Of a DNA stretch of 27,481 bases, positions 8,501 to 19,700 are shown one piece after another (within the stretch, counting starts at the first letter, position 1; every line of letters begins with the position of its first letter). The stretch spans positions 1 to 27,481 of the IMG/VR virus record IMGVR_UViG_3300010370_000190, one strand, 5' to 3'. The position numbers and the translations under genes were made by a program. Below the pieces are notes generated by a model that ran no database searches, had not been told where the DNA came from, and worked only from the letters and a program-made list of their open reading frames with translations. Source of the DNA: a virus.

Positions 8501-9147
8501 TTTGTATATGGATCTAAGACAATCTTATCTGCTGCAACATCTACAAATGTTCCTCTTATAAAATAAACACCTGGTTCAATTTGAGCAGAAGAACCAGTAA
8601 AACAAGCAGTTTCATTTTCAACTAAAGTCGCTATAGTTTCTCCTGGATTGACGATAGTATTTAAATAAGTGAAACCAGTTTCATTTTCTTCTAATATTAA
8701 TATCTCTCCATCGTTAAAGAAGGAAATTTTATTATCACTTCCAGATTCCAAATATTTGACAAAAAGAGTTAAATGAGTAATTCCTTCCGATTCTGATATT
8801 TTTGAATACTTATCAACAATAGCAACTATTCCTGTAGTCTCTCCTTTTATTTTTTTACCGACTAACTTATCAATGTAAAGTGAAACATCTACACCTAAAT
8901 GAGTTGAGTTTAATTTTATAGAAAAATATTTGGAATCATATACTGCATTTCCAGGAATTACTACAGACCCTTCTTTATAAAAACTTCCACCTAAAGATTC
9001 TATTTGATTTTGTAGGATAGATTGAGAAGTGGTAAGTTCCCTTGCCTGAACAGGAAAACCTGGCTTAAATAATACTCTATAAAAATTATTATCCTTATCA
9101 AAATCATCATAATAAGGACCTACATTTAGGTTAGTTTTCTGTGGCAT
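5542..9147 (-). CDS. DUF4815-type tail/baseplate structural protein (1201 aa)
   Basis: A 1,201-residue virion protein. The N-terminus (NLNVGPYYDDFDKDNNFYRV, then LFKPGFPVQARELTTSQSIL and GGSFYKEGSVVIPGNAV) is the signature I associate with the DUF4815 family of phage tail proteins. The middle is a long Ser/Thr/Gly/Val-rich beta region. The C-terminus has DIGKIDDRVKKLESLSSLSL then FKTGFFVDDFQDQAKMD, the 'K-GFFVD-F' segment that in one-chain DUF4815 proteins precedes the module found at the start of the next gene. It begins three bases after the gp8 stop with no visible promoter, so it is probably cotranscribed with gp8. Its likely place is the outer baseplate or a tail appendage; the exact T4 equivalent is unclear. 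Confidence 0.9.
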   Translation of the reverse strand: MPQKTNLNVGPYYDDFDKDNNFYRVLFKPGFPVQARELTTSQSILQNQIESLGGSFYKEGSVVIPGNAVYDSKYFSIKLNSTHLGVDVSLYIDKLVGKKIKGETTGIVAIVDKYSKISESEGITHLTLFVKYLESGSDNKISFFNDGEILILEENETGFTYLNTIVNPGETIATLVENETACFTGSSAQIEPGVYFIRGTFVDVAADKIVLDPYTNLSSYRVGLSINEELIAAKDDPSLYDNAKGFSNFAAPGADRLKIYTKLTKKSLDDYNDISFIELFKVKNGELVKLNPKKQDDPIKDYLAARTFDESGHYSVKDYDIEIKESLNNNEGNGGLYLSSQKTSQDNTPSDDLMCIKFGPGKAYVKGYDIEKTSSTIIDVSKPRDKTVVSSALVPFEFGSLVKVNNVSGVPFVGLSTSGSIKLFNQRKGVTGSGTTYIGDARVYAFNLSDAPYSNNASEWDLYLFDVQTYTVLELNQSLTAAECPSTSYIKGLNSGASGYTTVNASSSILTLNSTSGSFTIGEQISISGITTISRTIKNISVYGAQDVKSVYQQTTGYPTFTADTNLYEKIAPKFNATDQIFINNSGIATSPGKFFAGIKTDTIISYQVVGQSVPNYNKVVSVSATGETMQLAATATVSGICNGALPDSSYSGTFKIASPLLQDKGGLYAKLGSSNVSTVNLGSSTLKILKQITGESTTAGTIGTMTVDISQTGISSAFFDTFDAERYSVIYSNGTVAPLSSEQFTLSNNGSTLNITGLTGSQSDVILNATLTKQAIKEKQKQYVRCQNFVIDKTSSVSDTSGSGLTFNQYYGTRVQDKEICLNVPDVAKIIAIYESLGTTEPTADTFFDSITVPTGLSLGTNSIIGEKIFGADSGAIAKIVKTPTTDANTKVLIVYLNSNKFIIGENITFEESNIETIVVTSNKGVYQNIASHFVLDKGQKDQYYDYSKIVRIKDDYIPSHKILVIYDHYVVPTNDTGDVYTVNSYPSSQFKEFIPVLPDATKVSDTLDFRPRVVPITTTTPTSSPFAFSSRNFLTEGSSPPLVPAPLESSVLGYEYYLPRIDKLCLDKSGTFTVVKGVSALDPKPPAGIEDAMELAQLTMPAYLYNVSDVKVTLIDNKRYTMRDIGKIDDRVKKLESLSSLSLLELDTKTLQVKDAEGFDKFKTGFFVDDFQDQAKMDPQTTAEIIDIPDDGSNLNTLK

Positions 9148-9150
9148 TTT

Positions 9151-10701
9151 TTAAAATTCCAGAATAATTTTAACGTCTTCTTTTTGTCTAGAGTTTCTTG
9201 CAATTTCAGGTCTATTATCCAAATAAATTATATCACCTGACTTTTTATTTATCTCTGGATTTGCAAGACCATTTGTAATTTGAGTTCCTAATGAGACAAT
9301 TTTTGTTCCTGTAGGATTTGTTGTAATTCCTGTAAAACCAGTATCTATTGTTCCTTGGAATCCAGTAGCATTTACTGGTTCTGCTGATGATGCAAAATTT
9401 AATACTAACGATCCAGTAGAAACGCCAACATAATCTGTAGTATCGTAAGTTGTTTGATTTAATACAAGGGAACGATCTTGGAAATATTTGAGAACTTTTG
9501 TTTCAGTATCATATGATGCTACATATGCTTTTGCAGTTCCTCCAGTAACAGTCTGGGTAATTCTAGATCCTATTGTAGGTGCCGTTCCAGTTGCAGTAGA
9601 AAACTTTATAGCACCAAGAGAGGAAAATTCTCCCTGAGTATAAATGCTAGTAGAACCAAAAGAAGTTGGATTTTTTACAATTCCAATTTGTGCAAATTTA
9701 GTGTCTACAGGAAAATCACGTGTAGAATCATCAAACCTGGCATAAACTAAAACTCTGTCCGCACCAAGTTCAGTGTAAAGATCATACCCATGCCCCTTTG
9801 ATGGTGGAATTATTGTAATTAGATTGGCTTTTACTGACGAATTCGCATTTATTGAACCAAGATCAACAATACCATAAGTGTATCCACTACCACCAGATGA
9901 AATAATTGCATTTGTAATTTTACCGCCTACAACATCAACTATAACTTTAGCTCCAGAACCATCACCAATTATGTTAAATTCTTGTCCCAAACCATTCGAA
10001 TATCCAGAACCACCATTTTGAATGTAAACTTTTTTAATTTGATTCAAATTTACATCTGAGTTTCCATTATCCCTAACAGCTTTTATCTGAGCATTAGTAG
10101 ATGTTTGCCAGTCGCTAGGTAAAGCAATGTATTCTGTAGAATCAAATTTAACAATATCACTTGGAGAAACCGTAAAAAGATATTTCCAAACATATCCATC
10201 ACCACTAGTTCCTGCTTTTGATGGTTCTAGATCGGTAAAAGTTGGTTCATCCAAAGATGCATTACCTGTAGGTTCACTGCCAGATGAACCATTATCAATA
10301 CAAATATAAACTTTATATTCACTATTCATTACATAATAATTTGTTTCATATAATCTAGAAGATTGTGTAATAGGCGATAAGTTAGTTAAACTATAGTCAT
10401 GCCTATACATCTCATACTTTGTTCCTCTAGACCAATCTATTCTTCTTATCAACCTTCTCGTGTTTGCTGGAGTTACTCTTCTACCAAAACACATACTATC
10501 GGAGGTAAAACTCATATAGTTTTTGTTGTCAACTGGGTTAGGAGTGTTAGTATCCCAATCTGAAGTTCTTCCGAATCCAGCAACAGAAGAATTTGGCAAT
10601 CCTAGAAAAACATAATACGAATTGTTAGTTGTATCATTAATGGAGTTAATGAAATTACTAGCATTTAGTATTCTAAATTGGTCAGAAACAATTGCTGCCA
10701 T
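9151..10701 (-). CDS. 8: Baseplate wedge subunit gp8
   Basis: A 516-residue homologue of T4 gp8, the wedge protein that binds gp7 and gp10 in the baseplate. T4-like features: N-terminal AAIVSDQFRILNASNFINSI, a central SGDGYVWKYLF (residues 166-176) followed by STEYIALPSDW, which parallel GDGYVWEYLF and NEYIVVPWP in T4 gp8. The C-terminal GDIIYLDNRPEIARNS and KIILEF parallel GEMIYMENRPPI and INILFTF. T4 gp8 has 334 residues; the extra length here includes two GSGY modules (about residues 225-282) and a Thr/Gly-rich stretch between about 345 and 480. A perfect TATAAATA late promoter lies 19 bases upstream. The assignment is strong because both the motifs and the position after gp6 and gp7 agree. 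Confidence 0.93.
   Translation of the reverse strand: MAAIVSDQFRILNASNFINSINDTTNNSYYVFLGLPNSSVAGFGRTSDWDTNTPNPVDNKNYMSFTSDSMCFGRRVTPANTRRLIRRIDWSRGTKYEMYRHDYSLTNLSPITQSSRLYETNYYVMNSEYKVYICIDNGSSGSEPTGNASLDEPTFTDLEPSKAGTSGDGYVWKYLFTVSPSDIVKFDSTEYIALPSDWQTSTNAQIKAVRDNGNSDVNLNQIKKVYIQNGGSGYSNGLGQEFNIIGDGSGAKVIVDVVGGKITNAIISSGGSGYTYGIVDLGSINANSSVKANLITIIPPSKGHGYDLYTELGADRVLVYARFDDSTRDFPVDTKFAQIGIVKNPTSFGSTSIYTQGEFSSLGAIKFSTATGTAPTIGSRITQTVTGGTAKAYVASYDTETKVLKYFQDRSLVLNQTTYDTTDYVGVSTGSLVLNFASSAEPVNATGFQGTIDTGFTGITTNPTGTKIVSLGTQITNGLANPEINKKSGDIIYLDNRPEIARNSRQKEDVKIILEF
9856..10029 (-). repeat. GSGY glycine-rich modules inserted in gp8
   Basis: This encodes two units, VYIQNGGSGYSNGLGQEF and AIISSGGSGYTYGIVDLG (about residues 225-282), linked by GDGSGAKVIVDVVGGKITN. 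I recall no such segment in T4 gp8. Confidence 0.7.
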
Positions 10702-10719
10702 ATTATTAGCTTTTTTCTA

Positions 10720-10727
10720 TATTTATA
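10720..10727 (-). promoter_or_regulatory. T4-type late promoter (TATAAATA, perfect)
   Basis: The minus strand has the exact T4 late consensus TATAAATA, 19 bases upstream of the gp8 ATG (10701). It ends one base after the TAA stop of the 4,051-aa gene. Confidence 0.75.
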
Positions 10728-13700
10728 TTATCCAAGATCCTTTCTGAGAGCACCAGTATCTCTTAAACCATAACCTCTTCTTTGAATAACTGGGAATGTT
10801 GATAAACCAGAATCAATTGTTAGACCAGTAACACCAATTGAAATAGGTGCAGATGATCTTGTGAAACCAGACAATCTTCCCCAAGAGAATCTTCCAAGAG
10901 GGTTAGTTGCAGAACCAGTAGTACTAATGCCAATTACATTAGATGACGAACTAACATTACATACTATTTCTGCATTACCTGAAGAATGACTTATATCATT
11001 GACAATATAAACATTATTTAAGAAAGTCGTTCCTATACCTACGGTGTCAGTATCACTAGTATTGATTGATGTAACTCCAGAACCTACACCAGTTTCATAT
11101 ATGTAAACTGGATATCCAGTTGCAAGACCCACGAATGGATTTGTTCCTCCCTCAGTTGTATTTAAGAAGAAACGCAGTGCTAATGGATTTGAAGCAGTTC
11201 CAGTTGTAGTGGTAATACCAGTTACAATTCCTGCAAATCCTTCCACAGTTGTAATACTTGTTATGTTCTCATAAGTCGCTGTTGTGGTTGGTGCCAAAAC
11301 TTCAGGAACAATTGTGGTGGTATATCCAAAACCAGGATTGGTTATGACTACTGGTGTTGTTAGTGTACCGCCAGCAGATACTGTTACAGTCGCTGTTGCA
11401 GTAGTACCAATTCCTAGACCAACGGTCAATGGAGGTGCAATAGAAACAGAGATAGATGCTCCAGTATACCCAGATCCACCATCATTTATGACCAAGTTGC
11501 TTATTGTTCCTGCCGCTGATACAACAGCAGTAATTCCTGCAGCAACTGGATCACTTGAATTATTAAGAATCAATGCATTGACACTATTGATAGTTAAGTT
11601 CAGAAGATCTGTTGGACTTTCTGCTCCTCTATTTTCTTCATAGTTAAAGAACTGTGCATTATCTACAAATATTTCATTAGATGATGATGCCAGATCACCA
11701 ATTACCCTGGATGTTGGGTAAACAAGAGATTCTAATGAATCTCTAGACTTATATACAAAGTCATTTGAAATGACTAGATCAGTTTTTTGTTTAGTCCAAT
11801 TTACTGGTTTGTAATTAACACTATCTACTCCCAATCCAGTATAAACATTAGTTTCAATTTTGTCAGATGTTAAAATAATTGCTACTTTTCTATCATCTTG
11901 TTCAATGTCACCATAAACATATTCATTTCTGTTCAATTTAATAGTATCACCCTCTTTGATAGTTTCATTTACATTTACTAATTGACTATCTTGATCTCTA
12001 GTTCCTCTGTAGAAGAATATAGAAACCTTGTCATTTTCTGTTGGTGCAGTATTGAATATAAATGAAGTTCCACCATCGAACGTATAATGTTTTCCTGGTT
12101 CCTGTATCACACCATTTACAAATATCAAGAGAAGAGCATTTAAATCAATTTCTGCAGATTCTGAATTGTTAGTGTCTATTTCAAAACTTAACAATGAACC
12201 ATTTCGATATAGTGGGAATCTAGTTCTAGAACCATTTTGAAGAGTAGAAATAGAATCAATATAGTCCAATTCACCAAATTGCCATGCTGAGAATGAATCT
12301 GTAAACGTTTCCAATACAGTCAGTTCAAAATCAATCAATGGTGAAGCAAGATTTCTATCAGTAACTAATCCAACAGGTTTAAATACATCTCCTTTTTTAA
12401 ATCCATAACCAGGTCTTGCAATCTTAAATGACTTTACTTCAAATAAAGTTGATCCAATTCCTGTGGTAGAACTTGCACCAACATCAAGAGTTACTAATAA
12501 ACCATTTCCAGTTTCAGTTGTAGATCCAATTCCCAATCTAGAAACTCCAATAACTTCAAGATTTTCATATGAAGGTTCGGAGACAAATATTTTTGGATTA
12601 TTATATCCTGTTCCAGCAGTGCCCACATTAAAGGTTAAAGTTCCACCAGCACCAACGGTTGCAGTTATGGATGCTGCAGTCCCGCCTACATCTTGTGTTG
12701 TATCAGATACAGCAACTCCAACTGTTCCGTAATATCCAGAACCAAATACATCGGTTGTTCCAAGACCAACAGAAACAATTGAACCACCTGCTCCAATAAC
12801 AGCAGTTACAGAGGCACCTACAAGTGGAGCAAAACCAAGACCTGATGTAGAACCAAGTGAAACAATAATTCCTCCTCTTGGCAATTGATTCAAATTAACA
12901 TCAGTATTAGAAATTACTAGACCACCAGAAGTAGTTATACCACTGAAAACTACACTCGATATTCCAGTGTTTTCGATAAAGGAGTAGTTATTTCCTGTAT
13001 TATTTTCTGTTGTTGGTGTTTGGAAAATATCATTGATTAATAAAATTCCACTACCAGTTTCAATTCCTGTTGTATTTGCTCCACCCACCGTTAAACGATA
13101 TGTCTGCCCAATACCAGTAAACTGGGTAGAAACATCATCATAAATTTGGTTTGTGGAATAATTTCTTCTCAAATAAACTCTTCCACCAAAAGTTGATTTA
13201 ATATAAGGAATATTTGACAAATCAACATCTTCATTAATATTACCCTTTGGCGCTTCTGTAAAATGAACCTTGTTATTGACAATATTAAATGAACCAGTAT
13301 ATACTTTTACAGATGTTCCATCTGTATGTGATGTTGCTGATGTTCCAACAAAACCTCTTTCAGATTCAATAAGATTGAAAGTTCCAATACCTGTTATTGG
13401 TCCACTTGATGAAGTTCCTAATCCAACAGAAGAAACTTTGACATATTCATCATCTATTTTAAGAACATTACCTGGAGTAATAGTGGCAATACCAGATATA
13501 GCAAAATATGTATCCGCTACACCTACTTGACCGCCATTATTATCACTCAGTTGATATTCGACTAAGTTATAGCTTAATGGACTTTGGACAACACCATCAA
13601 TAGATATTATTGTCTTTTCCATCTTTTTAAACATTTCAAGTTGGTGTGCATTACCAGAACCAACAGAAGTAAATGTAACTCCTATACCTGCTGTTGCAAA

Positions 13701-16700
13701 GATTAAATTAGTTGCAAGTCTAAACTGATCATTATTAATTCTAATTGCAAAGACTGATGTTGGAAGAATATCAGTTGTACCAATACCGACACCACCACTA
13801 AATTCTGTGGTAGTAGATCCAATTCCAACAGAAGATGCTGTAACCCCAGAGAAAGTAGAACCAGGAGTATAAATTAATCTTTCACCAGTTTGGAAGAAGT
13901 GATCTGGAATAGTGAATATTCCACTACTCAAATCTAAAACTGAAGTTGATGATGGATTAAATACCTTTTCAAAAATCGGAACTCCTTCATAATTCAGTTC
14001 AAATGCTGTTGCATTACTTCTATTTCCATTAACACCGTTAAACTGATCTACAACTATTCTCTCATTGACTGTGCCATAAGAAAGAATCTCTGGAATATTT
14101 AAAGTATCACTTTCAGTTTGAATAACTTCACTATATGCTTGAACTAAAATATTATCAGAAATTCCAGGGTCAGGATAGAAGTTTAGATTTAGAACTGTAT
14201 TATCTCTTTCTAAAGCAAAAGTTCCTATTCCACTAGTGCTTCCTATTGATAGGAATGGATACTGAATTGTATAAGTATCAGTTTCATCATTAATAGACAA
14301 AACTTGATGTAGAGCTGATGTAGAACCATAACTAACTTTAGCAAGTGTTTTTATAGTAGTTACATCATCACTTAATGTGGATAATACACTTGTATTTCCA
14401 GATGAAACTGAGACATTACTTTGCAACCTAACGGTTTTTTCTGTCCCATCTGGTTGTCCTGAAGACTTAAATCTATAAGTGCCTATACCAACAGAAGTTG
14501 TTCCAAAACCAACTACTTTACTTCTTACCAATACTGTATTGATTCCAGTGTTATTATAAAAATCTAATGATAGTATTCCAGAACTAATATTAGAAGAAAA
14601 TGTACCTATAAAGTTTCCTGATGAAAATGTATTAACTGATGTATTATCGAAATAATACTGAGAGATATTAGTATCATTATCATCATGATCAACATAAAGT
14701 TCTACATAATTTCTTTCCTTTGTAATTTCATCAATAACTTCAGCATGTACAAAGAATGCTTTTACTGTCCCAACTCCAGAAGAAATAATATTTCCAGTGG
14801 AACCAGCAGCAACATTAATATTAGAACCAGTGAGGTTGATGAACCCAACAGACTGTGTGTTTATACCAGAAAGAGAACTATTAAAATCATTTCTTAAAAC
14901 TTTAATATCATAATCTGAATCATATGGATCTGATGGTGTAAAACGTAAAGATAGAGCACCATCTAATAAATTGGCAGAAATGTCTCCCAAAGTTTCGTCT
15001 GTATTATAAACAGACCCCTTTTCAACAGTAATAATATCATCAGTAATTGATGGTAGTGTTATAATTTCCGTAGATTGTCTTTCACTCGTATTTGGATTGA
15101 CAATCTGAACCAGGAATCTATTATATCCATCTTCAATCGTATAGTCGATAAGATCTACATAGGTGTTATTATCACCTGTACTCTTATTAAATTGACTACT
15201 GATGTCATCTATTGATAGAACTCTATTTGAAATGCACTGAATATAATCTGAGAATTTTTTATTTTTAAACTTAACATATTTTGATTTATTATCAAACACA
15301 TCAATATCAATTCCAAAATCAAAGTTGTTAATAGTATCTACACGTTTTTCACTAATCAAATCAATCAATGATATTGTCAAAGAACTATTTGTAGTTCCAA
15401 CTCCAACAGATGATGTTTCTAATATTTCTGTATCTGCAAAGTTTTTGAGACCAGTAGTGTGTAATAGTCTGTTTACTGGTTCTTTCAAAGTCTCAAAATC
15501 TATTGGGCTCTTTACGGTATATGCTAAGTTTTGATAATAATCATTATCCGGAATAAACTGGAAATCATTGTTTAATTTTCCAATATCATTAGACCATCCG
15601 CTTTCAATTCTTAGTGAATAATCAATTTCAAATAAAGCTCTACTTCTTTCAATTGTTATGATAGTTGCTATTGTTCCGGAATCTTTTCCTACTACAACAT
15701 CACCTTCTTCTAATTCATATGTTCCATAAACTTTTAAAGTATTTGCTAAAGTTTTAGTAACAATAAGATCTCTTTCAGTATATTGAGAATTTTCATATGT
15801 AAGTAATTTTTCACCGTTTGCAAAATCTCTTGGATTTTGTAAAACCGTGAAGGTTGGATAATTTGCCTCTTTAATTATTGATGCATATCCATTTTGAGTA
15901 GTTACAGCAACACCAGCATTTGTTACAGTATTTGGTAAACTGAACACTACTTGTGCTGGATTTGTATTTTGGTAATTTGTTACAGTGAAGAATTGGTAAT
16001 TGTAGTCTTCAGAGTTAAAACCAGTCCCAGTAGTTCCAAGTTTTTGTATACCCTCAACAAATACTTTATCGCCTATGTTGAAAATATTTGTTGTAAAACC
16101 AACAAGTGGAGTTGCAAGAATACATGTAACAATACCAGTTGGTGATGATATGCAACTTGTAATTCCAACACCATTGCTATTGTTTATTGCATATACCTTA
16201 TTTGTTACATCTGCTAATCCATTTGCTGGTACAACAACATCAACTGAAGATATTGAAGAACCTTGTAGGTTTGCCTTCAATAAACCATTTTCATACACAG
16301 TTCCAGTATCAGAATTAACTAAAACTAGATCTGGTGCAACAAGATATCCAGATCCTCCACTTGTAACTGAAACTATACCAATTTCATTTCTATTTGTAAT
16401 TGTGATAAGTGGAGAAATGAAAACTTCAGGTCTTAAAGTTTTATCTACAGAAAAATCAAAACCTGGATCTTCTATCGTTATTTTATTAATTCTTCCGATA
16501 GTTGAAGATTCTGGAATTATGTCTGCATTAATACCTTCGTTAGAAATTATAGAATCAAATTTTGGAAGTTTTTTATATCCAACCCCTCCAAAATTAATTT
16601 TCATTTTATCAACCCCACCTTTAGCAGTTGGAGATGTTGTAGAATATTCTAAAATATCAGTATCACTTTGATTATATGCATATGCTTCAGGGAGTTTTCT

Positions 16701-19700
16701 CAGTTGGATTTCAAACGTTGTTGTACCAACTCCAACGTTTGAAACAGCAAATGGTGCTGAGTATACACTATCAACAAATAATATTTCAGAAGAACTTGTA
16801 ACTTCTTTATCGGATGTGCTGATAAAACCTGCTTTTTCCAATGAATAATATAATTTTGATGGCAAAGCATTATTATATGTTAATGTTAAGGATGCATTTG
16901 TAGATACACCAACTGTTCCAACTCCAATGATATTAAAGGATGTGGTATTTCCAATAGAAACAAATTCATTATTAAAATCTTTATCATAAAATAGTTTAAA
17001 TTCATACCCAGATAAAGTAGAACTGGTAAGGTTGAAAACTAAACTATTATTTTTTGTAACTTGAATTTGTGGGTTAATTTTAGAAATTGTTTGGTTATTT
17101 CCACCAGTAGAAGCAAAACTTACTACTGTAGGTGGTTCCTTAACTGAATCGTAATATGTTTGTGTTAAATTAAATGAATCATCATCAATTCTATACACAT
17201 AATATGCTCCGGTTTCTAAACCAGAAATTACCAGATCTGAAGAGTTATAAAAGACTTTATCTCCAGTTTTTAAATTATGTGAGGTAATTTGTATGGTATT
17301 AGTTGCTGAGCTTACACCAACAGAAGTAAATCCTACAGGATCTATTAAAAGTTTATCAAAATTAGAATCATAACTAACTGAAACTGATGTTGCCGTAGTT
17401 CCAATTCCAACAGATTTATTTGGTACTAATGTAATAATAACATTATCACCTTTTTCCATTTCATGAACTGTAGAAACTGCTACAGTTGCTTTTGCATTTT
17501 CAACTTTTGCGGTTACTTGATTGAAATTAGATTGAATAAAGTATTGATAATCCAAACTATTAGAGTTGGATGTAAATCCTACAAAATACAATCCGTTGGT
17601 ATTTGTGGTTAATCCGACTTGGGTGCAAAGACCAATGTAATCTGTAGACTTATTGATGACAAAGAATGTTTGAGAATCTCCACTTTCTGGAATGTTAAAC
17701 TGATCAGTAGAATAGTTATTGCCAGATGTTGAAACTGCAATTGTGTTTGAACCTGCAGGTCTTGTAAAAGTTACTTGCTGATTCGTTTTAAATGGGTGAT
17801 TTGGTAGGTATATACTTTGAGATGGTATTGATACTGTATCAATCTTTTCTCCCACCTTATAAGACGTTGTAGATGTTAAACCTGTATTTGTTACTATTCC
17901 TACTGACTGAACAGGATTAAAATAAACGACATCATTGACTTTAGAATCAAATATTTGTGTATTTACAGGTATTGTAAACTTATTTGGAATAGTGTAGATT
18001 GCCGTTGATACTGTATGAGAAAAACCTGTTTGTCCACGTAATAATCTAATGACTTTATTTTGTGGGAAAACATTTAAAACTTTTACCTTCTCTGTGGCAC
18101 CAATTCCTAATGTAGAACCAATTGAAAGATTATTGAAATTAGATGAAACGTATATATCAGTCACAAATCCCGCTGTTGCATTAGAGGGAATTTGTTGGAT
18201 TAAATATGTTGTTTCAGAAGTAACTCCTATTTCATGTGACTTAGTTAGTCCAGCAACAAAGGTTGATACACCAGAAACAATAACAGTATCTTGATCATCA
18301 AAACCATGTGGAGAATTTACATATACTGAAAGTTGGTTGGCATTATCCCATACCACTGGACATGACTGATAGGTTACAAGAGTTGTACTGATATTTTCAA
18401 TATCTTTACCTTTAATAGAACCTACCGTCGCAGAAAGAGCCGAACCGTTTGTTTCAGTATCATCAAATACTGCTACATCTCCAACTTTATATCCTTGTCC
18501 AGACTGGTTGACTATTAAATTATCAACTGACCCAACATTTACAGATTCTATAATTGCACTCTGCTTTATAATTTCATTTGGTTCTAATAAGAAATCATTA
18601 CTTGCATTTAAATCATAAACTTTATATGGGAAAGTATTTCTAATTAAATTAGAATTGTTGAAATCAAATTCTTGGTTAATATCTTGTTCAACAAAGAGTG
18701 AACGATATGTATTTCCTATAAAATATGGGAAAGTGGAAACCTGGTTGTCAACATCAATTGTCGCAAAATAAGCGTAAACTCCATTTGGAAACTCTGGAGT
18801 TTTACAATATCTACCATTATATTGGTCAAGATCGCCAGAATCATTATACTTATAATCTTCTACAAAAAATCCTTCAGGGAAAATATCAGTGCTTGGTCTA
18901 TCTTCAATACTATTTGTAGATAAAATATATCCAGAAGACAGATTTTTTAATGTTGAATTAGAATTCGTTGGATCTGATAGTGCTCTGGGTCCATAAATTG
19001 GATTTCCATCATAAGCCCAACCAATAATAGGAGAATGGTTTATGCCATTATCATCTATATTTACTTCAGTTCTTCTATCATAATATCCTAGTAAGTTGTA
19101 TCCAAGACCATCTACACCAACATTCTTGATTAGAATTTCATCACCATATCTATGATGGTTATTTAATGTCAGAGATCTTACACTACTTTCTATTACAACA
19201 CCATTACCAGGAACCTCAGAATAGACATTGGTATTTTCATCATATCCAATTCCAGAATTAACAATAATAACGTCAGTTACTTTTCCATCAGTAACTACAG
19301 ACCTTAGCTTAGCTCCAACACCATTACCATCAACTATCAAATCTGGTTCTGAAGTATAACCATTACCTGTAAATGTAACTTGAACATCTATTATTCTTCC
19401 ATTAGAGACAATTGCTTTGAATTCGGATCCAGTTCCTGTAGAAACAGTTACATTAGGTTTCTTATGGAAATTTAATATATTTGAACCATATCCTGCTCCA
19501 TTCTCATAAACGTATGTTCCAATAATTTCACCTCGTAGGTATGGAGTTAATGTAAATGAACCTGTAGATGTACTTGCATAAGAAACACTTATATTTAATT
19601 CAATCTGTGGATATGAGAAAACTTGATATCCAGTTCCAGTGCTGTTTAATTTAATATAATTTCTTCTAGTATAATTTGTTGTGTCTGTTCCACCAAGACC

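Noticed and set aside
16075-16671. Longest plus-strand frame (198 codons) within the giant gene
   Set aside because: Its Pro/Val/Thr-rich composition is what the antisense of Gly/Thr/Asn-rich beta repeats gives. No promoter, ribosome site or recognisable motif is seen.
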